A stretch of 64,000 nt of DNA from Paraburkholderia aspalathi (GCF_900116445.1 NZ_FPBH01000020.1:62001-126000); one strand, 5' to 3'. Counted from the first letter of the stretch, positions 18,996 to 28,601 are shown. Program-made: numbers and translations. The notes: a model not told the origin generated them from the letters alone.

Positions 18996-19901
18996 TCAGA
19001 CTTGCCGCAACGATGTGTCGAGCGCTCGCGCGGCGACCCGATCGCCCTCGGTAGTCAGCGCGGTGCGGAACACGGTTTGCCGGTTGTGGCCCGCCGCAGC
19101 CGGCGAATCCCACAGCAATTCGATTTTCGGACGTCGGCCGAAGCCGCCGCGCACCAGCGCAGGCGCGCCGACCGAACCGAGCGGCGCCGCAGGTCCACCC
19201 GCCTCGCCGGCAACACCGAACGCCACCGCAGGAGCAGGCGCCGACGGCGCGCTCATGCCAGGGGCCGCCGCCCAGCGCACGGACAATTCGCGGGCGTCGT
19301 ACTGCCCTACCTTGCGACGCTCGGCCCAGACGACCACCGTGCGTGTGGCCGGATCGAGCGCGACCGCATAGCGGCCGATCGCAAAGCGTCGCGCAGCGAT
19401 ATTGGTTCGCCACAGCGCGCGCGGCCGGCAAATCCACACGACCGCCGCGTACAACGCCGGTGCCGCCAACAGCCAGCCGTTGGTAGCCGCCACCGCCTGC
19501 GCGGCGCGCCGCCAACCGGCACTCGCCGCAAATGCGCCGACCGACCAGACAGCAAACAGGAATCCGAGGAAAGCAAACAGACGCACCGCCTGACGCAACC
19601 ATTGCGGCAGCGGATGCAACGGACGCTCAGCCACCGCGCGGGCACCCGGCAGGAAGATCAGCAAGAACAGGAACACCAGGTTGATGCACGCCCACGGCGA
19701 GGACACCATCGCGGACAACGACGCGCCCAGGTCCATCTGCGCCATCGAAAAAAGCCAGCGAGTGAGGAGCACGAGACCGATGGCGCGCAGCGCGAAAATC
19801 ATTCCGGCGCCGGGCGCCGCGTTCGCACGCGTCTCTTTCGTTCTCGCCAAAGCATCCTCCTGTCGTCGACGGCGCCGCAGCCAGATTTGCGGCAGGGCCA
19901 T
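18996..19901 (-). CDS. Uncharacterised membrane protein
   Basis: Not recognised. The 301-residue protein has a basic N-terminus (RRRRR) and four hydrophobic segments (about 35-55, 63-82, 103-125 and 140-158). A mostly soluble C-terminal part carries an Ala/Pro/Gly-rich stretch (about 215-250). The segment RRFAIGRYAVALDPATRTVVVW resembles a beta-sandwich strand pattern rather than a catalytic motif. The ATG at 19901 is the start. It stands alone, downstream of the glycosyltransferase on the same strand with a hairpin between them. Confidence 0.7.
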   Translation of the reverse strand: MALPQIWLRRRRRQEDALARTKETRANAAPGAGMIFALRAIGLVLLTRWLFSMAQMDLGASLSAMVSSPWACINLVFLFLLIFLPGARAVAERPLHPLPQWLRQAVRLFAFLGFLFAVWSVGAFAASAGWRRAAQAVAATNGWLLAAPALYAAVVWICRPRALWRTNIAARRFAIGRYAVALDPATRTVVVWAERRKVGQYDARELSVRWAAAPGMSAPSAPAPAVAFGVAGEAGGPAAPLGSVGAPALVRGGFGRRPKIELLWDSPAAAGHNRQTVFRTALTTEGDRVAARALDTSLRQV

Positions 19902-19991
19902 TATAGGGATATTACCGAGACAGGCTCATGCTTGCCGGTCCCAAAACCGTACTTTCTGCCGCATACGCGCAAAATCGCGGCGCGCATGCAA

Positions 19992-20026
19992 CAACGCCCC
20001 GCAGGCGAGATGCACGCGGGGCGTTG
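19992..20026 (-). terminator. Hairpin downstream of the glycosyltransferase gene
   Basis: A perfect 11-bp stem CAACGCCCCGC/GCGGGGCGTTG with a 13-nt loop, 92 nt after the glycosyltransferase stop. On the minus strand only TTGC follows, so it would be a weak intrinsic terminator. Confidence 0.5.
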
Positions 20027-20118
20027 CTGGGGCAGCCGGACCATCGATCACTGGGCGCCGAAAGTGCGCGCCCGGCGAGCCGGTCTGGCTGCTTTTACGT
20101 ACCGTACTTAGCTGGCGC

Positions 20119-21183
20119 TCAGCTGGCGTTAACTTCGCGCAGCACCGTGCGATGCTTCTGACGCAGCAACTCTTCGTAGGCGGCGACGTAGTTCTGCGCC
20201 ATCACTTTCGACGAGAAGCGCGATTCGAATGCGGCACGCACCTTGGTGCGCGGCAGCGTGTGCAGACGCTTCACTGCGGCGACCGCACTGATTTCGTCTT
20301 CGACGACAAAACCCGACACGCCGTTTTCGATCACTTCCGGCACCGAACCACGGTTGAACGCGATCACCGGCGTACCGCAAGCCATGGCTTCGATCATCAC
20401 CAGACCGAAGGGCTCCGGCCAGTCGATCGGGAACACCAGTGCATGCGCGTTGCCGAGGAACTCACGCTTTTCGGCTTCGCCGATTTCGCCAATGTATTCG
20501 ACGTGCGGCAGCGCCATCAGCGGCTTGATCACTTCTTCGTAATAGGCACGATCGGCCTTGTCGATCTTGGCGGCGACCTTGAGTTTCATGCCTGCCTGGC
20601 CGGCGATGCGGATCGCACGGTCGAGACCCTTCTCCGGCGAGACGCGGCCAAGGAATGCGAGGTAGCCCGGCTCGACGTCCTTGATCGGCGTGAGCACGTT
20701 TTCCGGCAGGCCGTGATAAACGGTTTGCAGCCAGTTCGCCTGTTGCAGCGGGATGCGCTGGTTGTCCGAAATCGACACCACCGGCACGTCGTTGAACGTG
20801 TTGAAGATCGGCTGCAGTTCCGGCAGATCGAGACGGCCGTGCAGCGTGGTCAGGAACGGCACCGGCTGGCGGGCGAACAGCGAGAACGGGTAGTAGTCGA
20901 TGTGGAAATGCAGCACGTCGAATTCGTCCGCACGGCGGCGCACTTCTTCGAGCAGCAGCATGTGCGGCGCCATCACGTCGCGGATGGTCGGGTCGAGGCG
21001 CAATGCCTGCGGCCAGAACGCTTCGAGCTTCGCCGAGGTTTGCGAATCGCCGCTTGCGAAAAGCGTGACGTCATGGCCCTGTTCAACCAGCGCTTCGGTC
21101 AGGTAGGACACCACGCGTTCCGTCCCGCCGTAAAGCTTGGGAGGAACCGCCTCGTGCAAGGGAGCGATTTGAGCGATTCGCAT
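20119..21183 (-). CDS. Glycosyltransferase family 4 protein
   Basis: 354-residue GT-B enzyme transferring a sugar from a nucleotide donor to an unknown acceptor. The N-terminal glycine-rich acceptor part reads MRIAQIAPLHEAVPPKLYGG. The donor domain has FLGRVSPEKGLDRAIRIA near 180-197 and the E-x7-E motif EPFGLVMIEAMACGTPVIA near 260, typical of retaining GT4 enzymes. The ATG at 21183 has GAGGAG 9 nt upstream, so the 65 open codons before it are discarded. It is divergent from the second ABC exporter across a 692-nt gap. Confidence 0.93.
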   Translation of the reverse strand: MRIAQIAPLHEAVPPKLYGGTERVVSYLTEALVEQGHDVTLFASGDSQTSAKLEAFWPQALRLDPTIRDVMAPHMLLLEEVRRRADEFDVLHFHIDYYPFSLFARQPVPFLTTLHGRLDLPELQPIFNTFNDVPVVSISDNQRIPLQQANWLQTVYHGLPENVLTPIKDVEPGYLAFLGRVSPEKGLDRAIRIAGQAGMKLKVAAKIDKADRAYYEEVIKPLMALPHVEYIGEIGEAEKREFLGNAHALVFPIDWPEPFGLVMIEAMACGTPVIAFNRGSVPEVIENGVSGFVVEDEISAVAAVKRLHTLPRTKVRAAFESRFSSKVMAQNYVAAYEELLRQKHRTVLREVNAS

Positions 21184-21875
21184 AATGAAGAACTCCTCGT
21201 AAAAAATCAGGCAAAAGTACTGCGTTTGGTAAAAGCGATTCGCTTGCTCGCCAGGGCAGTCTGGCCGGATATGCCGGCGCGGGCCTGATTCTTTCGAGAA
21301 ATCCTGCGATGGATCGCTTGGGTAGTGAGCCCAGATCAGCAGTTTGCTGTCTGCGCATGTGCCGGTAAACGCACACATGACACCTACGTTGACAAACTGT
21401 CAGATATTTCGGTGGGCTAGCAGAGCATGCATTATCAATGCCGGGGATCTCGCTGCACCACAACATTTCAAAGTCTTTACGTTGTTACAAAGGCGAAACA
21501 CTTTACAAACCCTTGTTTTATAAGACAGTTCTACAGTAGCAACTGGCTTGCAACGCTGACCCGAATACGGCAGCTGTAAGGTCCTGAGTCAACTTTGCCG
21601 GCAGGCATTGAAGAAATGCCGCACCGCAGTTGAATGCAATTTGTAATTATATCCCGAAATATTCCGCAGCCTGCGTGAACCACCGCCCGATCGGCGGGTC
21701 GAGCAACAGTAGGTCGCGGTCGTCTATCGCGAAATCAGTCGCGCCATCGCCCGGATACACAGGGCGCAATCGCTTTTGCATGTTTACAATGCGAAGCATC
21801 GGCTTCGCGGCGAACGCTTTTGCTGTGGCCCATGCCTTGCATGCACAACCTGAAACACACCGACCTCACGATCAA
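21184..21875. other. Divergent intergenic region between glycosyltransferase and ABC exporter
   Basis: About 690 nt, clearly more A/T-rich in its middle (21470-21550) than its flanks. It contains the inverted repeat TGACAaacTGTCA at about 21394-21406 and two direct copies of TTACAAA on the plus strand near 21484 and 21502. No credible gene; the plus-strand open frame from 21630 has non-coding character before about 21876. Confidence 0.5.
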
Positions 21876-23711
21876 TTGGAACACTTAACCATCGCCCAGC
21901 GTAACGCCCAGAACGCAAAGCTTGCGAGCTATGCGCACAGGCCGCTTGCGTTTCTTTTCCGCTTTATTCGCCGCCATCCGCTCGCGCATGCGATCGTCCT
22001 GTGCAGCGTGTTCGCGGCCGTGGGCTGTGCGCTCGCTTCGCAATACGCGATCAAGCATCTGATCGATGTGCTCGGCGAAGGCCGGCATCATCCCGGTCCG
22101 CTGTGGGGCGCGTTCGCCATCCTGGTTGGTTTGATCGCCGCCGACAACCTGCTGTGGCGGGTCGGCGGATGGGTGGCCGCGCATACCTTCGTGGCCGTGA
22201 CTGGCGACCTGCGGCGCGATCTTTTCCAGTACCTAAGCGGCCATTCGCCGACTTACTACTCGGAAAAACAGCCGGGCATGCTGGCGAGCCGCATTACGGC
22301 AACCTCGAACGCGGTCTACACCGCCGAGAACACCACCGCCTGGAACGTGCTACCGCCATGTATCGCGGTGCTCGGCGCGATCGTCATGATCACCGCCGTG
22401 AATCCGCTGATGGCCGGCGGCCTGATGCTGTGCTCGGCCATTCTGTCGGTCGTGCTTTACAAGCTTGCCGGGCGTGGCTCGGCGCGGCATCACCATTTCG
22501 CCACCAAAGCGGCGTCAGTGGACGGTGAGTTGGTCGACGTGATCAGCAACATGGGCCTCGTGCGCGCCTTCGGCATGACGTTTCGCGAGCAGCAACGTTT
22601 CGGCGCGACCGTCAAAGCGGAGATGGAAGCGCGCCAGCAGAGCCTGCTGTATCTGGAAAAGCTGCGCCTGCTGCATGCGGTGATCACGGCGCTGCTCTCA
22701 GCCGGCTTGCTCGGCTGGGCGCTGTGGCTGTGGGATCAAGGGAAGGCGACCTCCGGCGACATCGTGCTGGTCAGCTCGCTCGGCTTCACGATTCTGCACG
22801 GCACGCGTGATCTGGCCGTGGCGCTGGTCGACGTCACGCAACACGTCGCGCGGCTCGCGGAAGCGGTTCGCACCCTGCTCGAGCCGCACGGCATGCCGGA
22901 CCGCGATGGCGCCACCGAACTCGTGCCGCAAGGCGGCCGGGTCGATTTCGAAGCCGTGACGTTCGCCTACCCGCGCCGCCGGCCGATTCTCGATCACTTC
23001 GATCTGCATATCGAGCCGGGCCAGCGGGTCGGCCTGATCGGCAAGTCGGGCGCGGGCAAATCCACCGTGCTGGCGCTGCTGCAGCGTTTCTACGAGACGC
23101 AGGGCGGCGCCATCAAGATCGACGGCCAGGACATCGCCGCGATTACCCAGGACAGCTTGCGCCACGCAATCGCGCTGGTGCCGCAGGATATTTCCCTGTT
23201 CCATCGCACGGTGTACGAAAACATCGCCTACGGCCGCCCTGAGGCGACCCGGGAAGAAGTGGTCGCCGCCGCGCGCGAAGCCCGCTGCAGCGATTTCATC
23301 GAAGCCATGCCGGAAGGCTTCGACACGATCGTCGGCGACCGTGGCGTGAAGCTCTCCGGCGGACAGCGCCAGCGCATCGCGATTGCGCGCGCGATCCTGA
23401 AGAACGCACCGATCCTGCTGCTCGACGAAGCAACCTCGGCGCTCGACAGCGCATCGGAAGAAGCGATTCAGAAGGCCCTCGACCGCCTGATGGTGGGCCG
23501 CACGGTGATCGCGATCGCACACCGGTTGTCGACGCTGAATAACTTCGACCGGATCATCGTGATGAGCCAGGGCAAGGTTATCGACGACGGCAGTCCGGAA
23601 GAGTTGCGCCAGCGGCCGGGCCTTTATCGCGATCTGCTCTCGAAGCAGTACGGCAAGGGCACCACGCTGCATGTCGGCGGCAAGAAGGTGGATGAACAGC
23701 ACGTGGTCTAG
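21876..23711 (+). CDS. ABC exporter half-transporter, MsbA-like
   Basis: Six-helix exporter domain followed by an ATPase domain: Walker A GKSGAGKST, Q-loop ALVPQDISLFHRT, signature LSGGQRQRIAIARA, Walker B ILLLDEATSALD and H-loop AIAHRLST. With a TTG start at 21876 it has 611 residues. ATG at 21780 or 21630 would add 32 or 82 residues that do not look like protein. The family includes lipid and multidrug flippases; the substrate here is not known. A bidirectional terminator follows. Confidence 0.9.
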   Translation: MEHLTIAQRNAQNAKLASYAHRPLAFLFRFIRRHPLAHAIVLCSVFAAVGCALASQYAIKHLIDVLGEGRHHPGPLWGAFAILVGLIAADNLLWRVGGWVAAHTFVAVTGDLRRDLFQYLSGHSPTYYSEKQPGMLASRITATSNAVYTAENTTAWNVLPPCIAVLGAIVMITAVNPLMAGGLMLCSAILSVVLYKLAGRGSARHHHFATKAASVDGELVDVISNMGLVRAFGMTFREQQRFGATVKAEMEARQQSLLYLEKLRLLHAVITALLSAGLLGWALWLWDQGKATSGDIVLVSSLGFTILHGTRDLAVALVDVTQHVARLAEAVRTLLEPHGMPDRDGATELVPQGGRVDFEAVTFAYPRRRPILDHFDLHIEPGQRVGLIGKSGAGKSTVLALLQRFYETQGGAIKIDGQDIAAITQDSLRHAIALVPQDISLFHRTVYENIAYGRPEATREEVVAAAREARCSDFIEAMPEGFDTIVGDRGVKLSGGQRQRIAIARAILKNAPILLLDEATSALDSASEEAIQKALDRLMVGRTVIAIAHRLSTLNNFDRIIVMSQGKVIDDGSPEELRQRPGLYRDLLSKQYGKGTTLHVGGKKVDEQHVV

Positions 23712-23761
23712 TCAACACACCGCCTTCTGCTGATTCAGCGAGAATCGCAGCAGCAACAAAC

Positions 23762-23794
23762 AAAAAAGCCGCTTCCGAGCGGCTTTTTTGTTTT
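23762..23794. terminator. Bidirectional terminator between ABC exporter and otsA
   Basis: AAAAAAGCCGC...GCGGCTTTTTTG, a symmetric hairpin with A-run on one side and T-run on the other, between converging genes. Confidence 0.93.
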
Positions 23795-23826
23795 CCAGAG
23801 GCAATTCTAATCGGCCTCGAAACCAC

Positions 23827-25287
23827 CTATCCGACCGTGGTTTCGCGCGCCGTCTTCTTGCCCGATCCGGCACGCACCTTCACGGTTCTGGTGCTTTTCG
23901 CACCATCGACGCGCTGAAGATCGCGCATGAAGTTGTCGCGCCACACCGATACGTTGTTCTCGCGCAATTGCACCATCATGTCGCGATGCCGCGCCTGGCG
24001 CTCCACAAGCGGCATCTCCAGCGCTCTCGCCAACGCCTCGGCCATACCGTCGATATCGACCGGATTCACGATCAGCGCACCATCCAGTTCCTGCGCGGCG
24101 CCGGCAAAGCGTGACAGCACGAGCACGCCCGGATTGTCCGGATCCTGCGCCGACACGTACTCCTTGGCGACGAGGTTCATGCCGTCGCGCAACGGCGTGA
24201 CGTAGCCGACATGCGCGGTACGAAACAGCGCAGCCAGCACCGAGCGCTCGTACTGCTTATGGATGTACAGGATTGGTGTCCAGTCCAGTTCGGCAAAACG
24301 GCCATTGATGCGCCCCGACTCCCCTTCGAGTTGCAGGCGGATGTCCTGATACGCGTTCATGTCGGCCCGCGTCGGCGGTGCGATTTGGAGGAACGACACC
24401 TGGTTGCGTTGCGCGGTGAAATGTTCCAGCAAGCGCTCGAACGCGCGGAAACGTTCGACCAGCCCCTTCGAATAATCGAGGCGGTCCACGCTCATGATCA
24501 GCTTGCGCGAATGCAGTGCCGTCTTCATCGTGCGAACCGGCTTGCCGCGCTCGCCCGCCTTCGCGAGTTCGGCGATTTCGTCCGGATAGACGCCGATCGG
24601 ATACGCCGCCGCGCGCAAGGTGCGGCCGAACGCATGGACGGTGAGCGGGCCGCTGGCGGATATGTCGACCGTGCCGTTCGCCTCATTGACGATGTAGTCG
24701 CAGAACGCCCGCAAATCCGGCGCGGTCTGGAAGCCGAGCAGATCGAACGAACACAGCGCTTCGACCAGCTCGCGATGCGGCGGCACGGCCAGCAATACCT
24801 GCGATGCCGGAAACGGAATATGCAGAAAGAAGCCGATGCGATTCTTCACGCCGGCCGCGCGCAACGCCTGGGCGAACGGAATCAGGTGATAGTCGTGGAC
24901 CCAGATCACGTCGTCTTCGCGCAACAGCGGGACCAGTTGCTGGGCGAGCCACGCGTTGACGCGGCAATAGCCTTCGAAGTCGTGCCGGTCGTATTGCAGA
25001 AGATCGGCGCGATAGTGGAACGCGGGCCACAGCGTGGCGTTCGAGAAACCGCGGTAGTACTGGTCGTAGTCGCGGCGCATCAGCGCGATGGTCGCGAAGG
25101 TCACCGGTCCGCGCTCTTCCACCTTGATCTGCGGCTGGCCCGAGCTCAGCACATCGCCGCTCCAGCCGAACCACATGCCGCCGGTTTCCTTCAGCGCGTC
25201 GTACACGCCGACTGCCAGGCCGCCCGCCGCCGGGCCGCCCTCCGAGATCGGCGCAACCCGGTTCGATACGATGATCAGTCGGCTCAT
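23827..25287 (-). CDS. otsA: Trehalose-6-phosphate synthase
   Basis: Joins UDP-glucose and glucose-6-phosphate to give trehalose-6-phosphate, an osmoprotectant route. The 486-residue GT20 protein begins MSRLIIVSNRVAPIS. It shows the family landmarks WVHDYHLIPFAQALR (about 128-142), GFFLHIPFP, DRLDYSKGLVERFRAFE and TPLRDGMNLVAKEYVSAQ. The start is the ATG at 25287. otsB lies upstream on the same strand, 67 nt away, so the order is otsB-otsA in one unit. A short Lys/Arg/Thr-rich tail ends the protein. Confidence 0.97.
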   Translation of the reverse strand: MSRLIIVSNRVAPISEGGPAAGGLAVGVYDALKETGGMWFGWSGDVLSSGQPQIKVEERGPVTFATIALMRRDYDQYYRGFSNATLWPAFHYRADLLQYDRHDFEGYCRVNAWLAQQLVPLLREDDVIWVHDYHLIPFAQALRAAGVKNRIGFFLHIPFPASQVLLAVPPHRELVEALCSFDLLGFQTAPDLRAFCDYIVNEANGTVDISASGPLTVHAFGRTLRAAAYPIGVYPDEIAELAKAGERGKPVRTMKTALHSRKLIMSVDRLDYSKGLVERFRAFERLLEHFTAQRNQVSFLQIAPPTRADMNAYQDIRLQLEGESGRINGRFAELDWTPILYIHKQYERSVLAALFRTAHVGYVTPLRDGMNLVAKEYVSAQDPDNPGVLVLSRFAGAAQELDGALIVNPVDIDGMAEALARALEMPLVERQARHRDMMVQLRENNVSVWRDNFMRDLQRVDGAKSTRTVKVRAGSGKKTARETTVG

Positions 25288-25354
25288 GAAGCGCGATTCC
25301 CGATGCAGTAAGTCATAGTCGTTAGGGGATGAGGCGCCACGGGCGGTGTCAAGA

Positions 25355-26104
25355 TCACGCTCCGCGCGCGGCCGCGACAATCGATTCCAGCCAGTCGAGC
25401 AGCGCCGTGACCGACTCGATTCGCGTATGCGCCATCGTGTCGCCCGCGCCTACCTTGATCGACAGGCCACCGCGCTCGTTGACGACGGCAAAGCCTTTCT
25501 CGTCGGTCAGATCGTCGCCGGCAAACACCGGCGTGCGGCCCACGAATGGCGGCTCTTCCAGGAACGCGTGCATCGCGCGGCCCTTGTCGACGTCCTTCGG
25601 CTTGATTTCGTAGACCATCTTGCCCGGCTGCAACACATACGAACCGGGATAATCGGCCACCAGCCGCTCGGTCGCTTCGCGCGCCACCAGCTCGCGGTCG
25701 GGCGCGTTGCGGTAGTGCAGCGCGAGCGCCGCCCCTTTGATCTCGAGCAGCATGCCGGGATGTTCGTTGACGACCTGCGCGAGCACCTGCTCCATACGCA
25801 ACAGGCGCTCGTCGTGAAAACCGATGCGCTGTGTGTCGCCGTTCGCGTCGCGCCGCTCGGCGCCATGGAGACCCGCGATCGGCAGATCGGGCATGCCGAG
25901 AAAACTGTCGATGCTGTCGATACCGCGGCCCGACACGATCGCGACCGCGCCGTTCGTGAGATTGCGCAACTCGGTCAGCAGCCCGATCACGCGCGGTTGC
26001 ACCAGCACGCCGTCCGGCGTGGGCGCGAGTTCGACGAGCGTGCCGTCGAAGTCGAAGAAAAATGCCGTCTCACCAGGAGACAGAACAGCCGGAAGTGCTT
26101 GCAT
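25355..26104 (-). CDS. otsB: Trehalose-6-phosphate phosphatase
   Basis: Removes phosphate from trehalose-6-phosphate. The 249-residue protein of the HAD superfamily carries motif I FFFDFDGTLVEL near residues 15-26, with the nucleophilic aspartate, motif II VAIVSGRGIDSID, and motif IV AGDDLTDEKGFAVVNE. It precedes otsA in the same operon. The gap to the divergent SCO gene is 372 nt and must hold both promoters; I could not pick out convincing hexamers. Confidence 0.96.
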   Translation of the reverse strand: MQALPAVLSPGETAFFFDFDGTLVELAPTPDGVLVQPRVIGLLTELRNLTNGAVAIVSGRGIDSIDSFLGMPDLPIAGLHGAERRDANGDTQRIGFHDERLLRMEQVLAQVVNEHPGMLLEIKGAALALHYRNAPDRELVAREATERLVADYPGSYVLQPGKMVYEIKPKDVDKGRAMHAFLEEPPFVGRTPVFAGDDLTDEKGFAVVNERGGLSIKVGAGDTMAHTRIESVTALLDWLESIVAAARGA

Positions 26105-26476
26105 CGGTTAATTTTGCCTTTCAGCCTTCTGTGGCCGGAAAAGTGTGCGCATCTTACCGCGCATCCGTCAATTTTTCGAGAAAGTAAGCCGGGACACAAG
26201 CCTGGCAGGCCGGCGCAGCCGACGCCGCTCACGATTGCGTTCAAAAAGAGAACAATCGGGCTTCAGCGAGCTTTCAGTCGCCTGCGTCAAATTGCCTCGC
26301 AAACCGCGCGCCCGCGGGCGCTGCGCGACGTCATCGGAGATTTTGCGATACAGTCGCTGCCACGCAGACCATTGCAGCGACGACGCTATTTGCACACCAT
26401 GACGGGCCGCGCGCCTGGCACGAATCAACCGAGTCAGTTTACGGGCAGCGTCAGGCGCTGCTCTTCAATCGAGTCA
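26105..26476. other. Divergent intergenic region between otsB and the SCO gene
   Basis: 372 nt with no gene that I can support and no strong hairpin. The plus-strand frame is open throughout because the SCO frame continues upstream into antisense otsB sequence. Confidence 0.45.
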
Positions 26477-27148
26477 TTGAACCCTGCTTTGTTCCCCATC
26501 CTCTCGTCCCGCCACCAACAGTCGAACCTCTTAACGCCACGCCGGCCGTGGCCCGGGCGCCTCGTCGCGTTGACCGCCATGGTGGGCGCACTCGCTGCGC
26601 TAACCGGCTGCACGCATCCCGCCGAACCATTCCAATTGACCAATGTGACCGGCCACTTGCCGGATCTCGACTTCACGCTAACTGGCGACGACGGCCGCGC
26701 CGTAACCGGTGATTCGTTCAAAGGCCGCACGTCGCTCGTCTACTTTGGTTATACGCATTGTCCGGACGTCTGCCCAGAAACGATGGGCCGACTGATGCAG
26801 GTGCTCGGCAAACTCGGCCCGGACGCGCAAAAAGTGCGCATCCTGTTCATCACCGTTGATCCGGCGCGCGACACGCCCAAAGCGCTGCATGACTACGTCG
26901 GCGCCTTCGACTCGCAGCACGCCGAAGGCCTGACCGGCACCGACTGGCAGATCGAGTCGCTCGCCAAGCGGTACCGGGTCGCCTATCAGATGGAAAAGCG
27001 CGACCCCAACGGCAACTACGAAGTCACCCATAGCTCGGCCGTCTACGTGTTCGACCCGCAAGGCCACGCGCGCCTGCTCGCCACCGATCACGATACGCCC
27101 GATGCGATCGCACAAGACCTGCGCCGCATCGTTGATGACCGTTCCTGA
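26477..27148 (+). CDS. SCO1/SenC family copper chaperone for cytochrome oxidase
   Basis: Delivers copper to the CuA site of cytochrome c oxidase, or acts as a thiol reductase there. The thioredoxin-like domain has the CxxxC copper motif in YTHCPDVCPE and the distal histidine in VTHSSAVYVFD. A lipoprotein-type signal ends ALTGC (Cys about 45 from the TTG at 26477). The start is uncertain: TTG 26477 keeps positive charge before the signal, while ATG 26579 would remove it. It heads a three-gene copper set with the PCu(A)C and CtaG genes, 18 and 9 nt apart. Confidence 0.92.
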   Translation: MNPALFPILSSRHQQSNLLTPRRPWPGRLVALTAMVGALAALTGCTHPAEPFQLTNVTGHLPDLDFTLTGDDGRAVTGDSFKGRTSLVYFGYTHCPDVCPETMGRLMQVLGKLGPDAQKVRILFITVDPARDTPKALHDYVGAFDSQHAEGLTGTDWQIESLAKRYRVAYQMEKRDPNGNYEVTHSSAVYVFDPQGHARLLATDHDTPDAIAQDLRRIVDDRS

Positions 27149-27166
27149 CCTTTCCCGAGTTCACTC

Positions 27167-27628
27167 ATGTCGATCAAGATCAAAACGTTCGCCGCACTGA
27201 GCTGCACCCTCGCCCTCTCATTCGGTTTCGCATCGGCCGCGCATGCCGCCGGTGCGAACGCGATCAGCGTCAAGGACGCGTGGGTGCGCTGGCTGCCGAA
27301 CAATCTCCCCGCCGCCGGCTACGTGACGCTGGTGAACGCGAGCGACAAGCCGGTCGACCTCGTCGATATTTCCAGCAACGACTACGGCGACGCGATGCTG
27401 CATCAAACCGTATCGAACGGCTCGACACAAAAGATGGTGATGGTCGACAAGCTGACGGTGCCCGCACACGGCCAGGTGGCGATCGCGCCGGGCGGCTATC
27501 ACGTGATGCTCGAAGACGCGAAGCACAAGGTCGCTCCGGGCGACACCGTGCATCTGACGTTGAAGTTCTCCGACGGCGAAACGGTCGATACACCGTTCGC
27601 CGTCAAGTCGCCCGCCCAGACCAAGTAA
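27167..27628 (+). CDS. Periplasmic copper chaperone PCu(A)C
   Basis: A periplasmic Cu(I) carrier that works with SCO in assembling CuA. The 153-residue precursor has a Sec signal (about residues 1-24, ending AHAAG). The copper ligands follow the family pattern: Met and His in DAMLHQTV, Met in KMVMVD, and the C-terminal histidine and methionine in GGYHVMLED. It sits between the SCO and CtaG genes and is surely co-transcribed. Confidence 0.94.
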   Translation: MSIKIKTFAALSCTLALSFGFASAAHAAGANAISVKDAWVRWLPNNLPAAGYVTLVNASDKPVDLVDISSNDYGDAMLHQTVSNGSTQKMVMVDKLTVPAHGQVAIAPGGYHVMLEDAKHKVAPGDTVHLTLKFSDGETVDTPFAVKSPAQTK

Positions 27629-27637
27629 CGCCTCGCG

Positions 27638-28522
27638 ATGAACCTGCTCTACTGGCTCGACCCCTGGGAGTTTTCGCCGACCGTCATCATCGCCTTGCTG
27701 GTGCCGGCGATTCTTTTCGTGCGCGGTGCGCACAAGGCGAAGGTGTCGATTCGCCGGCGCATTTCCTTCTGGTTCGGGCTGGTGGCGTTGTACGTCGCGC
27801 TGCATACGCGGCTCGATTATTTCTTCGAGCATGAGTTCTTCATGCATCGCGCGCAGCATCTGGTGCTGCATCACCTCGGGCCGTTCTTTATCGCCCTCTC
27901 CTATCCGGGCGCCGCGTTGCGCGCGGGCATTCCATTCAGCTGGCGGCAACGCTTCGTGCGGCCTGCGCTGGAGACGCCGGTAGTACGCAAGCTGCTCGAC
28001 GTGGTGATGCATCCGGTGGTCGCCGTCACGTTGTTCGTCGGCTTGATCTACTTCTGGCTGATGTCGCCAATTCATTTCATGGCGATGCTCGACTGGCGGC
28101 TTTATCGCGTGATGAACTGGAGCATGGTGATCGACGGGCTGCTGTTCTGGTGGCTCGTGCTCGATCCGCGCCCGGCGCCGCCGGCGCGTTTGTCGCCCGG
28201 CAAGCGCGTACTGGTGGTGATTGCTGCGATTCCGCCGCAGATCATGCTCGGCGCGTTTATCTTCTTTACGCCGCGCGAACTGTATCCGATCTACTCGATT
28301 TGCGGCCGCGCCTTCACGTGGCTGAGCCCGATGCGCGATCAGCAAATCGGCGGGCTGTTGCTGTGGATTCCGGGCTCGATGATGAGCGTGATCGGCGCGC
28401 TGTTGGCGTTGCGTCACTGGATGCGCTTGTCGGCACGCGGACGGCTGCGCAGCGAGCGGCGCGTCAAGGCGACGCACGGTTTGACGCAGCCCGCGTCAGC
28501 GCCTGCGAGCAGCCAGCGCTAA
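27638..28522 (+). CDS. Cytochrome c oxidase assembly protein, CtaG (caa3) family
   Basis: A polytopic inner-membrane protein needed for copper insertion into haem-copper oxidases in the caa3-type CtaG family, distinct from the Cox11-type CtaG. The 294 residues contain about seven hydrophobic helices. Conserved histidines occur in the segment EHEFFMHRAQHLVLHHLGPFF (two overlapping parts, near 66-86) and in SPIHFMAML. It is the third gene of the copper set. The tail after 265 is basic and Ala/Ser-rich. Confidence 0.92.
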   Translation: MNLLYWLDPWEFSPTVIIALLVPAILFVRGAHKAKVSIRRRISFWFGLVALYVALHTRLDYFFEHEFFMHRAQHLVLHHLGPFFIALSYPGAALRAGIPFSWRQRFVRPALETPVVRKLLDVVMHPVVAVTLFVGLIYFWLMSPIHFMAMLDWRLYRVMNWSMVIDGLLFWWLVLDPRPAPPARLSPGKRVLVVIAAIPPQIMLGAFIFFTPRELYPIYSICGRAFTWLSPMRDQQIGGLLLWIPGSMMSVIGALLALRHWMRLSARGRLRSERRVKATHGLTQPASAPASSQR

Positions 28523-28601
28523 GCATTCTCGAATCGATTGAAGTCGCGGCGGTTGAAGCCGGTCGGCGCGCGAACGCCGAGTCCGGTTGCGCCCTGGCTT
28601 T

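Noticed and set aside
21630..21875. 82-residue N-terminal extension of the second ABC exporter
   Set aside because: The translation is Ser/Arg/Asn-rich with no hydrophobic pattern, unlike the exporter family N-terminus; kept only as an alternative start.
25346..26476. N-terminal 377-residue extension of the SCO frame
   Set aside because: Antisense to otsB and the intergenic gap. The SCO domain and its lipoprotein signal begin at about 26477-26580.
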